From: JBBUX01 sp037445775 | GTDB taxonomy: Bacteria; Actinomycetota; Coriobacteriia; Anaerosomatales; PHET01 | Direction: 5' to 3' | Length of the DNA: 27,505 nucleotides | NCBI GenBank assembly: GCA_037445775.1 | Contig: JBBIJX010000019.1 | Location: forward strand, 1-27,505 | Shown: positions 1 to 6,727 of the stretch, in pieces | Numbering within the stretch: the stretch's first letter is position 1 | Layout of the letters: every line of letters begins with the position of its first letter | Notes under the pieces: model-generated | The model's database searches: none | Seen by the model: only the letters and a program-made list of their open reading frames with translations | What the model was told of the DNA's origin: nothing | Program-made: the position numbers and the translations under genes

Positions 1-2782
1 CGTCACCCGAGACGCCCTCGCGCGCGATGACCGCCTTGAGCTCAGGTACGAGCGCGAGCATCTCGTCGCGCGTGGGCGGGCGGCCTGCCTCCGTGACGCC
101 TAGTCCGTCGAGCGCCCCCACCCGCACGAGCGCGAGCGCTGCGGGAAGCTCCGCGCGCGTCCGGCGCAGGAAGTCCGCCACGTCCGCGAACGGACGTACT
201 CTTTGCTCGCGCTCGATGGCCCCGCACAGCCGTGTGGTCATCTCGCGCACGCCCGCAAGCCCCACCCGGATCGCGGCACCCTCGTCTTCGACGGTGCACT
301 CCCCAAGGCTCGCGTTGACGTGCGGCCCACGGATCGCGATACCGTGGCGCCGCGCGTCGTTCACGACAAGGCGAGGCGTGTAGAAGCCCATGGGTTCATG
401 GTTGAGGATCGAGCACGCGAACTCGGCCGGGAAGTAGGTGCGCAGCCACGCGCTCGCGTAGCTGACAACTGCGAAGCACGCCGCGTGCGCCTTGTTGAAG
501 CCGTAGGCGGCGAACCCTTCGAGCTGCCGAAAGACCTCGGACGCGACCTCGGCGTCGACCCCGCGATCGAGCGCACGCTCGAGGAAGTGCCCGCGAATCG
601 CCTCCATCTGCTCGCGGCTGCGCTCCTTCGTCATCGCACGCCTGAGTGAGTCGGCTTCAGCGAGCGTGAACCCGGCCACCTCGCGGGCCACGAGCAGCAC
701 TTGCTCCTGGTAGACGATGACCCCGTAGGAGTCCGCGAGCACGTCGCGCATCGCCTCATGTGGAACGGTGACCGGCTCGAGCCCGTGTCGGCGCCGGATG
801 AACGGCGTGATCATCTCGGCCTCGAGCGGACCGGGCCGAAAGAGCGATATCTGCGCGATGATGTCTTCGAAGCGGCTCGACTTGAGCCGCTTCGAGAGGT
901 TGCGCTGCCCGCTCGACTCAAGCTGGAACATCCCCACGCTGTCCGCCGCGGCGATCATCTCGTAGACGCGCGGATCGTCTTGCGGCAGCTCGAACGGCTC
1001 GGGAACGGCGTCCTCGCCCACTCGTGCACGCGCGAGTTCGACCGCGCCAGAGATCGCCGAGTGCATCCTCAGTCCCAGTATGTCCATCTTCACGAGGCCG
1101 AGCGCCTCGATGTCGTCCTTGTCGTACTGCGAGACCACCGTGCCCTTCGCCGCCCACTGGAGCGGTGTCCAGCTCGCGATCGGGTCGCGCGTGATGATGA
1201 AGCCTCCCAGGTGCGTGCCTAGGTGCGTGGGCGTGTGATCGAGCTGTTCGGCGATCTCAAGGATCTGCTCGTAGCGCGCATCGTGCAACGGGTGGTCGCG
1301 GCACTCGGGATAGGTATCGAGCACCTCGCGGATCTTGCGTGCGCTCACCCACGGCAGATAGCGCGAGAGCGCGTTGACCTCCGCGATGGGGAGTCCGAAC
1401 GCGCGCGCGGCCAGGCGCACCGCACTTCGCGCCGTCGTCGTGTTCACCGTGGCGACCATCGCGACGTGCTCGCGTCCGAACCTGCGGTAGATGAAGTCGA
1501 TGACCTCGTCGCGGCGCGCCGAATCGAAGTCGACGTCGATGTCGGGCATCTGGCGCCGCTCGGGGTTCAGGAAGCGTTCGAACAGAAGGTCGTGGGCGAC
1601 CGGGTCGGCGTCGGTGATCCCAAGCGCGTAACTCACGATGCTGTCGCCGGCGCTCCCCCGCCCGCTGTAGCGGATGCCCTGCGAGCGCGCGAAGTCGACG
1701 ATCTCCTTCACGACGATGAAGTATTCGGGAAAGCCCATATCACCGATGAGCGCGAGCTCGTGCGAGAGGCGGCGGATGGCCTCAGGCACCATGGGAGTGT
1801 AGCGCCGCTCGAGCCCGCGCCAGGCCTCCTTCGCGAGCACCGAGTACGCGGTCTCCCCGTGCGGCAGGTCCGCCCCCGGAAAGTGGAACTGCCCAAGCGG
1901 CAGCTCGAACTCGGCGCACATCGACGCGATCTCGAGCGTGGCGTCGCACGCCCGCTCGCAGCCACTGAAGAGCCGGCGCATCTCGGCGGCGGGTTTGAGC
2001 CACAACTCGGCGTTGGGCCGGTCGAACGGGCCCGGCAGCGCCGTGCGCGCGCCGCACGCCGCGAGCACGTCGTGGAGACGGTGGCCGCCGGGACGCAGGT
2101 AGTGGACGTCGTTCGTCGCGACGACCGGCAGTCCCACGTCGCCGGCGGCTTCGATGAGCCCGCCCACGAGGCGGGGGCCCTCGGCGGTCAGCGGGTGTAC
2201 GAGCTCGACGAAGAGCGCCCCCGGCTCGAAGCAGCCGGCGAACCGCATAAGCGCCGAACGCGCCCGGCCCGGACGACCGTTCGCCACCGCGCGCGCCGTC
2301 TCGCCGTTCCCGCATCCGGACAGCCCGATGATGCCTTCACTGAAGCGTTCGATGTCCGCGAGCGTGACGACGCTGTCCACATCGGGTCCGCGCAGGTGCG
2401 CACGCGATAGCAGCCTACAGAGGTTACGGTACCCGGTGAAATCACGCGCCAGGAGCGTCAGGTGGAAGCCTACCGCCGACGCGCGGCCGAAGCCTGTGCG
2501 GGCGGGTAGCGCGAGGCGCGCCTCGGGAGCGAGGTCCGCCTCATCACCGAGCACGCCCACCGTCTCGACGACGACTTCGCAGCCGATGATGGGCGCGACT
2601 CCCGCATTGCGGCACACGCGGTAGAAGCGGATCGCCCCCGAGAGGCCTTGGTGGTCGGTGAGCGCAAGCGCCGGCATCCCAAGGTCTGAGGCGCGCTCGA
2701 TGAGCGCGTCAAGCGGGCACGCACCGTCCATGAAGCTGAAGTTCGAATGGACGTGGAGGTGGACGAAACCCGCTGAAGACAT
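1..2782 (-). CDS. dnaE2: Error-prone DNA polymerase III alpha subunit, DnaE2/ImuC type (3' end outside window)
   Basis: Replicative-fold C-family polymerase, probably the translesion type used in SOS mutagenesis. The visible 927 residues begin with a PHP domain (HLHVHSNFSFMDG, residues 8-20) and continue into the polymerase core. The acidic catalytic motif PDIDVDF is at 413-419, and the third aspartate is D567 in VKMDILGL. A helix-hairpin-helix region follows, with GFNKAHA at 761-767. DnaE2/ImuC-like traits are VSQYDKDDIEALGL, PMGFY followed by DARRHG, and a short PHP linker. GFNKAHA itself is closer to housekeeping DnaE, so the subclass is likely rather than certain. The family is about 1030-1080 residues, so the C-terminal OB region lies beyond the left edge. 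The ATG at 2782 has a GGGGAG ribosome site. It starts 12 bases after the DUF6504 gene and is probably co-transcribed from the LexA-controlled promoter at 3271-3299. Confidence 0.87.
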   Translation of the reverse strand, partial: MSSAGFVHLHVHSNFSFMDGACPLDALIERASDLGMPALALTDHQGLSGAIRFYRVCRNAGVAPIIGCEVVVETVGVLGDEADLAPEARLALPARTGFGRASAVGFHLTLLARDFTGYRNLCRLLSRAHLRGPDVDSVVTLADIERFSEGIIGLSGCGNGETARAVANGRPGRARSALMRFAGCFEPGALFVELVHPLTAEGPRLVGGLIEAAGDVGLPVVATNDVHYLRPGGHRLHDVLAACGARTALPGPFDRPNAELWLKPAAEMRRLFSGCERACDATLEIASMCAEFELPLGQFHFPGADLPHGETAYSVLAKEAWRGLERRYTPMVPEAIRRLSHELALIGDMGFPEYFIVVKEIVDFARSQGIRYSGRGSAGDSIVSYALGITDADPVAHDLLFERFLNPERRQMPDIDVDFDSARRDEVIDFIYRRFGREHVAMVATVNTTTARSAVRLAARAFGLPIAEVNALSRYLPWVSARKIREVLDTYPECRDHPLHDARYEQILEIAEQLDHTPTHLGTHLGGFIITRDPIASWTPLQWAAKGTVVSQYDKDDIEALGLVKMDILGLRMHSAISGAVELARARVGEDAVPEPFELPQDDPRVYEMIAAADSVGMFQLESSGQRNLSKRLKSSRFEDIIAQISLFRPGPLEAEMITPFIRRRHGLEPVTVPHEAMRDVLADSYGVIVYQEQVLLVAREVAGFTLAEADSLRRAMTKERSREQMEAIRGHFLERALDRGVDAEVASEVFRQLEGFAAYGFNKAHAACFAVVSYASAWLRTYFPAEFACSILNHEPMGFYTPRLVVNDARRHGIAIRGPHVNASLGECTVEDEGAAIRVGLAGVREMTTRLCGAIEREQRVRPFADVADFLRRTRAELPAALALVRVGALDGLGVTEAGRPPTRDEMLALVPELKAVIAREGVSGD

Positions 2783-2794
2783 CGCGACTCCCCG

Positions 2795-3211
2795 CTAATC
2801 CTGGATGCCAACGAGGCGCCACGAGCCGTCACAGCGGTCGAACGCGAGGTCGTAGACGCCGCCGCGTGACAGCACCCGCCAGTAGCGGCGTGACACGTGG
2901 CGCCGGGGATCCCACCACACACGCTCCGCGGCCCAGGTCTGCAGGAGCGCGTCAACCGGGTAGCGCTTCGGCCCTCGTTGAAACGCGGCAGGACGTCCGT
3001 GCTCGGCGTCCCATTCGACGGCCACGTCCTCGAAGACATGCTTGGCCGCCCATGAGCCGTCCAGTACCACGAGATCGGATGCACGGACGATCCATGGACT
3101 CGCGAGGAGCTCGAGCAGCACGGGGCGCCGGCTCGATGTGCGCGGGTAGAGCTCGAGGGGCTGACCAGGGCGCGTGGCGCTGAAACGTTTGATGGCGGCG
3201 TTGCGGCCCAC
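2795..3211 (-). CDS. DUF6504 family protein, first gene of the SOS unit
   Basis: Protein of 138 residues of unknown biochemical function. The C-terminal part (about 78-138) has the pattern I associate with DUF6504: a basic stretch KRYPVDALLQTW, paired tryptophans (W99, W100), then RRYWRV, GGVYDLAFD and GSWRLV. No signal peptide or membrane segment is visible. The GTG start at 3211 is chosen because GGAGG lies four bases upstream; longer upstream readings lack this. DUF6504 proteins are known to me mainly from actinobacteria, often near DnaE2/ImuB-type genes, which fits this position 12 bases ahead of the error-prone polymerase. I infer an accessory role in translesion synthesis. The family call is from memory of the motif pattern and was not searched. 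Confidence 0.75.
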   Translation of the reverse strand: MGRNAAIKRFSATRPGQPLELYPRTSSRRPVLLELLASPWIVRASDLVVLDGSWAAKHVFEDVAVEWDAEHGRPAAFQRGPKRYPVDALLQTWAAERVWWDPRRHVSRRYWRVLSRGGVYDLAFDRCDGSWRLVGIQD

Positions 3212-3230
3212 GGCACCTCCGGCGACGGTG

Positions 3231-3260
3231 CGACATCGCGGGCACGCACGACATCGCGGG
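3231..3260. repeat. Two direct copies of a 12-bp unit in the SOS leader
   Basis: CGACATCGCGGG occurs at 3231-3242 and again at 3249-3260, a period of 18 bases. Both copies lie in the predicted untranslated leader between the LexA-controlled promoter and the GTG of the DUF6504 gene. It could be a simple local duplication, and no function is evident. Confidence 0.7.
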
Positions 3261-3270
3261 TTACGCCACC

Positions 3271-3299
3271 AGTATACCGAACATATGTTCGTATCTCAA
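3271..3299 (-). promoter_or_regulatory. Sigma70-type promoter of the DUF6504-dnaE2 unit
   Basis: Reading the minus strand, TTGAGA (3299-3294, five of six consensus bases) is followed by exactly 17 bases and then TATACT (3276-3271, five of six). Transcription should begin near 3264, giving a leader of about 50 bases to the GTG at 3211. The spacer contains the LexA palindrome, so repressor binding would block RNA polymerase directly. Confidence 0.85.
3278..3291. promoter_or_regulatory. LexA (SOS) operator
   Basis: CGAACATATGTTCG is a perfect 14-bp palindrome matching the Gram-positive/actinobacterial LexA (DinR) consensus CGAAC-N4-GTTCG. It sits wholly inside the 17-bp spacer of the promoter for the DUF6504-dnaE2 genes. 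This predicts DNA-damage induction of those genes. Confidence 0.92.
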
Positions 3300-3382
3300 G
3301 AAGGAATGACGCCCGTACGGCCGAATCAGGCGGGGCTAGTGGGCCGCGTCGGCGGGAATCCGTCGGCCAGACGGGAGCCCTC

Positions 3383-4705
3383 TCAGTCGTGCACAGCCTC
3401 GCGGCTCAGCCTGCGAACAGCCTCGGCGTGTACGACGACCTGAGCGTCTCCCCCGTCGAGCGCGGCGAGCATCGCCTGGACCACGTTGGCGTCGAACTGG
3501 CAGTTCTCGCAGCGCACGAGCTCGGCGCGCGCGACCTCGATCGAAACCGGGAGACGGTACGGACGCTCCGACGTCATCGCATCGAAGGCGTCCGCCACAG
3601 AAAGTATGCGCGCGCCCAGCGGTATCTGTTCGCCTGCAAGCCCGTCGGGGTAGCCGCTGCCGTCCCAGCGCTCGTGGTGGCTCCGAATCGTGGGCATGAG
3701 CGCAGCCAGGAACGGCACTGACTCGATGATGTGGCCGCCCATCGCCGAGTGCTCCGTCACGGTCTCGAATTCCTCGTCACTCAGCTTGTCGGGCTTGAGC
3801 AGGATCGCCTCGGGGGTGCCGATCTTGCCGACATCGTGCAACAGGCCGGCGCGCTCGATGTCGACCACGTCCGCCTCGCTCAACCCCAAGCGCCGCGCGA
3901 TCGCGACTGCGTAGTCGGTCACCGCGATGGAATGCCGTGCCGTGTAACTGTCCTTCGCATCAACGGCGGCAACCAGCGCCTGAAGCGTGCCGAGAGAATG
4001 GAGCTCCATGTCCTCGAGCGAGCGCCTCAGCCGATCGTTGACCTCGGCGAGCGCCCCCTCCGTGCTCACGAGCTCATCGGCTGTGCGCTGCACCAGCCTC
4101 AGCTGCAGGAAGTACGCGGGCACCGACCCGGCGAAGATTATCAGCCAGACAAGGGCGATGAGCTGGTTCATCGTCGAGGCGAGTGGCGCGTAGCGCTGGT
4201 AGATCTCGAACACGCCGATGACCTCGTCGCCGCGTGTCAAGGGGGCATAGACCTCGATCACGCGCCCTTCCCGCTCGAACTGCGCGCGGTTCTCATCGTC
4301 GGCCTTCGTCGCCAGCTCGACCTGGACGGTTCCGGACAGCGCGCCGGCGACCGGCGGATGGTGAGCGAACGATTCCCCGACGTCCTCTCCGTCCGACGAG
4401 TACAGGAGGACTCCCTGGTCGTTCCAGAGCTTGATCGTCGTGATCTCAGCCTGGGACAGATCCTCGTCCAGCATGACGTCGAGGGTGCGCTTGAGGTCAC
4501 CGGGGACGGGGTACTCACCAAGGTCGATGTCGCCGATGTGGTCGAGCACGATCGCGTTGGCCATGGTCTGCGCGGTGCGTCCGGCGTTCTCGATGAAGAC
4601 AGAGCGCACCGCGACCGTGAGGACGATGCCTAACAGACCGCCCATGACGATGACGAAGACGAGGCTTTGGAACGCGAACTTCCCGACGATGCCGTAGCGC
4701 TTCAC
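3383..4705 (-). CDS. Membrane-anchored HD-GYP domain protein (putative c-di-GMP phosphodiesterase)
   Basis: Protein of 440 residues predicted to hydrolyse cyclic di-GMP at the inner face of the membrane. It has a transmembrane helix at about 9-34, an extracytoplasmic sensor region at about 38-178 and a second helix at about 182-200. A short helical linker precedes the HD-GYP domain (about 235-415). Metal-site residues are H258, H290-D291 (LLHDVGKIG), H319, H343-H344 (SHHERWDGSGYP) and D372; GYP is at 351-353. The start is set at the GTG at 4705 because it gives a GTGA overlap with the dtxR stop and a GGAGG site about 10 bases upstream. A GTG three codons earlier (4714) would crowd that site. 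Coupling to a DtxR-family regulator suggests metal-linked control. Enzymatic activity is inferred from the intact motif. Confidence 0.9.
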   Translation of the reverse strand: MKRYGIVGKFAFQSLVFVIVMGGLLGIVLTVAVRSVFIENAGRTAQTMANAIVLDHIGDIDLGEYPVPGDLKRTLDVMLDEDLSQAEITTIKLWNDQGVLLYSSDGEDVGESFAHHPPVAGALSGTVQVELATKADDENRAQFEREGRVIEVYAPLTRGDEVIGVFEIYQRYAPLASTMNQLIALVWLIIFAGSVPAYFLQLRLVQRTADELVSTEGALAEVNDRLRRSLEDMELHSLGTLQALVAAVDAKDSYTARHSIAVTDYAVAIARRLGLSEADVVDIERAGLLHDVGKIGTPEAILLKPDKLSDEEFETVTEHSAMGGHIIESVPFLAALMPTIRSHHERWDGSGYPDGLAGEQIPLGARILSVADAFDAMTSERPYRLPVSIEVARAELVRCENCQFDANVVQAMLAALDGGDAQVVVHAEAVRRLSREAVHD

Positions 4706-5352
4706 AACGCGCACCCCTCCACGATGACCGCCGAAGCGATCTCGTGTGAGATGGCGCGCGTGACGCCGTCGACCCGCACCGTGAGCGGGCCGCGTGACGG
4801 CTCGGCCGCGACGATCTCCACTTCCGCTCCGGGGCGAAGCCCCAGTTCGCCAAGGTACGCGAGCACGTTGCCCGTCTCGGGGACGCGGAGAACGCGCGCG
4901 GTCAAGCCCACTTCGCAGTTGGCGAGCAGCGAGCCCGCCTCAACGGAGACGCGGCCGGCGGCCGACGGGATGGGATGTCCGTGCGGACATACCGTGGGGT
5001 CGCCCAGGAATGCCTCAAGCGCCTCGAGCACCCGCGGGGACAGCGCGTGCTCCAGAAGGCAAGCGTCCTCGTGCGCAGCTTCCCAGTCGAGACTCAACAC
5101 GTCGACCAGGAAGCGCTCAGCGACGCGGTGCTTGCGTACGATGTCGAGAGAGCGCTCCAGGCCCTCGCCAGTGAGTACGACATCGGTGCCTTCGCGCAAG
5201 ACGAGACCGTGGGACTCCAGGCGGCGCAGCGTCGCTGTGACCGTGGGGCCCGACACACCGATCGCTTCGGCGATCCGGGACGGCTTCACCGGCCCCTCCT
5301 CGCCCAGCTTGTAGATGGTCTCCAGGTACTCTTCGAGCGTCGCCGTTGGCAT
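4702..5352 (-). CDS. DtxR/MntR-family metal-dependent transcriptional regulator
   Basis: Repressor of 216 residues that would bind DNA when loaded with Fe(II) or Mn(II). It has an N-terminal winged helix (about 1-70) and a dimerisation and metal domain (about 71-140). A C-terminal SH3-like FeoA domain (about 148-212) includes LGLRPGAEVEIV. Ligand positions align with DtxR: H75, E79, H94, C98, E101 and H102. The position of DtxR Met10/MntR Asp8 is E8, so metal preference is open. CPHGHPIPS (122-130) is typical of the family. The ATG at 5352 is preferred over an upstream in-frame start at 5397 because GGAGG lies nine bases before it and homology begins there. It overlaps the HD-GYP gene by four bases. 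Its targets are unknown, and no convincing full DtxR box is visible upstream. Confidence 0.9.
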   Translation of the reverse strand: MPTATLEEYLETIYKLGEEGPVKPSRIAEAIGVSGPTVTATLRRLESHGLVLREGTDVVLTGEGLERSLDIVRKHRVAERFLVDVLSLDWEAAHEDACLLEHALSPRVLEALEAFLGDPTVCPHGHPIPSAAGRVSVEAGSLLANCEVGLTARVLRVPETGNVLAYLGELGLRPGAEVEIVAAEPSRGPLTVRVDGVTRAISHEIASAVIVEGCAL

Positions 5353-5533
5353 GGGAAAGGACCTCCGCAAGGGGCGGTACCGTCTGCACAGTCTCAATGG
5401 TATGCGTTCAAGCGCCTATTCGCCACCCGCAGGAGCGTGCTGTCGGAGACTTGCCGTTCGGCGCGCATTAGCTGCCTTTCGTACAATCAGAACGTCCGTT
5501 AGGCAGGAATATCGCAATTCTCCAGAAACCTCG
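5353..5533. other. Intergenic region upstream of dtxR
   Basis: About 180 bases between the dtxR start and the divergent RNA promoter. This should contain the dtxR promoter on the minus strand, but I see no confident -35/-10 pair. A TTAGGC motif near 5499-5507 resembles half of a DtxR/IdeR box only. No ORF here has a credible ribosome site. Confidence 0.5.
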
Positions 5534-5562
5534 TTGACACCCGCTTCGGGTCTGGGTACATT
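5534..5562 (+). promoter_or_regulatory. Sigma70-type promoter of the plus-strand structured RNA
   Basis: TTGACA (5534-5539, perfect -35) is followed by a 17-base spacer and TACATT (5557-5562, four of six -10 bases). The predicted start at about 5569-5570 falls exactly on the first base pair of the terminal stem of the downstream RNA. This mutual fit supports both calls. Confidence 0.82.
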
Positions 5563-5568
5563 ACGTCT

Positions 5569-5769
5569 TGTCCCGAGAAGTCGGACGCAGCAAGACTCCG
5601 GAAGATGGTGTACCAGTAGCCGCCGGAGAGGGACCCGAGAAGGTCGGCAAGCCGTGAGGTGGCCGCCCGGAGACGGGGCCTCGAAGGAGGGAAACCCGAA
5701 AGGGCGCTCCGCAAGGGGTGTGGGAGGCCGGTTCGAGTAGGAGACTTGCGGGCGAGGTTTCTCGGGACA
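5569..5769 (+). ncRNA. Structured non-coding RNA, about 201 nt, family not established (raiA-type is the leading guess)
   Basis: The ends pair perfectly: TGTCCCGAGAA (5569-5579) with TTCTCGGGACA (5759-5769). Inside are CTCCGG/CCGGAG (5596-5601 with 5623-5628) enclosing a TGG/CCA hairpin, CCCG-GAGA-CGGG (5666-5677), and CCC-GAAA-GGG (5695-5704). A longer helix pairs GGCCTC/GAGGCC (5677-5682 with 5724-5729). CTCC-GCAA-GGGG (5707-5718) and a 7-bp pairing of CCGCAAG (5709-5715) with CTTGCGG (5745-5751) may form a pseudoknot or an alternative fold. The hairpin loops are GNRA tetraloops only when read on the plus strand, which fixes the orientation. The promoter abuts the first base. No SD-preceded ORF is evident. 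Size, terminal stem and possible pseudoknot recall raiA RNAs of Firmicutes and Actinobacteria, but I cannot confirm this. It does not match RNase P RNA, tmRNA, SRP RNA or the classic riboswitch cores I know. Confidence 0.8.
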
Positions 5770-5882
5770 CCTCTATTCTCGCCCCTATCCCGCTGCTATC
5801 TCTGCGTTCGCGCGCGCCGATCGTTTGCGCGCCCGTTGACCTCACACGGTGGCGCGCTCTCCGTGCAGCCGTGAGTCCCGTG

Positions 5883-6254
5883 CTACGGCCGGTACACGAG
5901 GCGCGCAATCGGCGACTCCCAGACGGCCACCTCGACCACGCGCACCCGCGGGTCCACAGTCTGGGAAAGACGCTCACAGATCACCCGCGCCAGGTTCTCC
6001 GCCGTCGGACTCACACTCGTGAACGGCTCGACCTCGTTGATGTGCGTGTGGTCGTAGGTCTCGAGCACACGACGAAGGTCGTCCTTGAGTGCGGTGAAGT
6101 CGTAGACGATACCGATCTCGTCAAGCACCGACGCGGCGACCGTCACTTCGACATCCCACGTGTGTCCGTGCAGGTTTCGGCAGTCACCAGGATAGCCATA
6201 CAGGCTGTGGGCTGCGTCGAAGTGGCTCTTCACAGTCAGTTCGTACGTAGGCAA
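5883..6254 (-). CDS. queD: 6-carboxy-5,6,7,8-tetrahydropterin synthase QueD
   Basis: Protein of 123 residues of the 6-pyruvoyltetrahydropterin synthase fold. QueD converts dihydroneopterin triphosphate to 6-carboxytetrahydropterin, the first committed step to the 7-deazaguanine of queuosine in tRNA. Zinc ligands are H16, H29 and H31 (LHGH), the catalytic cysteine is C25 (GDCRNLHGH), and DHTH (68-71) and E113 (VWESP) complete the site. Length is typical. The TTG start at 6254 is chosen because GGAGG is four bases upstream and the family N-terminus begins there; the longer reading from 6311 overlaps rnhA. It is the last gene of the iscR-led run, 11 bases after rnhA, and converges on the structured RNA. 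Other que genes are not in the window. Confidence 0.92.
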   Translation of the reverse strand: MPTYELTVKSHFDAAHSLYGYPGDCRNLHGHTWDVEVTVAASVLDEIGIVYDFTALKDDLRRVLETYDHTHINEVEPFTSVSPTAENLARVICERLSQTVDPRVRVVEVAVWESPIARLVYRP

Positions 6255-6265
6255 CGCCCCTCCTC

Positions 6266-6727
6266 TCAGAACAGCGCGCCCTGGCCGCCAGGGTCCTGGC
6301 CCGGCACGCACCGGGGGGTGCCCACCACACCGCGCTCGTCCATGGCGGCGTTCGCCAGCTCATCCGCTGCGGCGTTGTCTTCACGGCGCACGTGCACGAT
6401 CGACCACTCGTCGAATGAGCGCAGTAGCTCCTTCGCGCGTACGAACAGCGGCTTGAGGTTCGCGTTCTTGACGCGGTACAGGCCGTGGATCTGCTTGACG
6501 ACGAGTTCGCTGTCCGCGCGCACATCGACCCGGCGGACTCCCAACGCCGCGACGTTCTCGAGTCCCCAGATGAGCGCCTCGTACTCGGCGACGTTGTTCG
6601 TCGTGTCGCCCAAGAACCACCCGCCCGAGCAGACGACTTCTCCGTCGCGCTCTATGACGAAGCCGGCGCCGGCCGGGCCGGGGTTTCCGCGCGATCCGCC
6701 GTCGGTCCGGAGCACCGCTCCACTCAC
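6266..6727 (-). CDS. rnhA: Ribonuclease HI
   Basis: Protein of 153 residues that cleaves the RNA strand of RNA-DNA hybrids. Catalytic acids are D9 (RTDGGSRGNPG), E48 (NNVAEYEAL), D72 (ADSELVV) and D122 (ADELANAA). The basic protrusion seen in E. coli RNase HI is short, as in many Gram-positive and archaeal-type RnhA enzymes. The start is the GTG at 6727, which overlaps the stop of the zinc-ribbon gene as GTGA and has AGAGGA upstream; this removes 13 residues of a longer reading. The partner gene upstream encodes a coiled-coil zinc-ribbon protein, a pairing I recall from other bacteria. Confidence 0.92.
   Translation of the reverse strand: MSGAVLRTDGGSRGNPGPAGAGFVIERDGEVVCSGGWFLGDTTNNVAEYEALIWGLENVAALGVRRVDVRADSELVVKQIHGLYRVKNANLKPLFVRAKELLRSFDEWSIVHVRREDNAAADELANAAMDERGVVGTPRCVPGQDPGGQGALF

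Noticed and set aside
1223..2410. Long open frame on the plus strand opposite dnaE2
   Set aside because: It is a GC-bias shadow of the polymerase frame: Arg/Glu/Val-rich, no family motifs and no fitting ribosome site.
3360..3374. CCGTC/GACGG hairpin after the HD-GYP stop as a terminator
   Set aside because: Only five base pairs and no T-run.
3731..4633. 300-codon plus-strand frame opposite the HD-GYP gene
   Set aside because: Antisense shadow of a gene with clear motifs on the minus strand.
5499..5507. DtxR/IdeR-like box near the RNA and dtxR promoters
   Set aside because: Only a TTAGGC half is present; the second arm is missing.
5569..5769. RNase P RNA, tmRNA, SRP RNA or a classic riboswitch
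   Set aside because: The conserved sequence blocks of these families as I know them are not seen; the length also does not fit RNase P RNA or tmRNA, and no downstream plus-strand gene exists for a riboswitch to control.
5812..5832. GCGCGC/GCGCGC hairpin between the RNA and queD as a bidirectional terminator
   Set aside because: Self-complementary GC repeat with no T-run on either strand; common by chance at this GC content.
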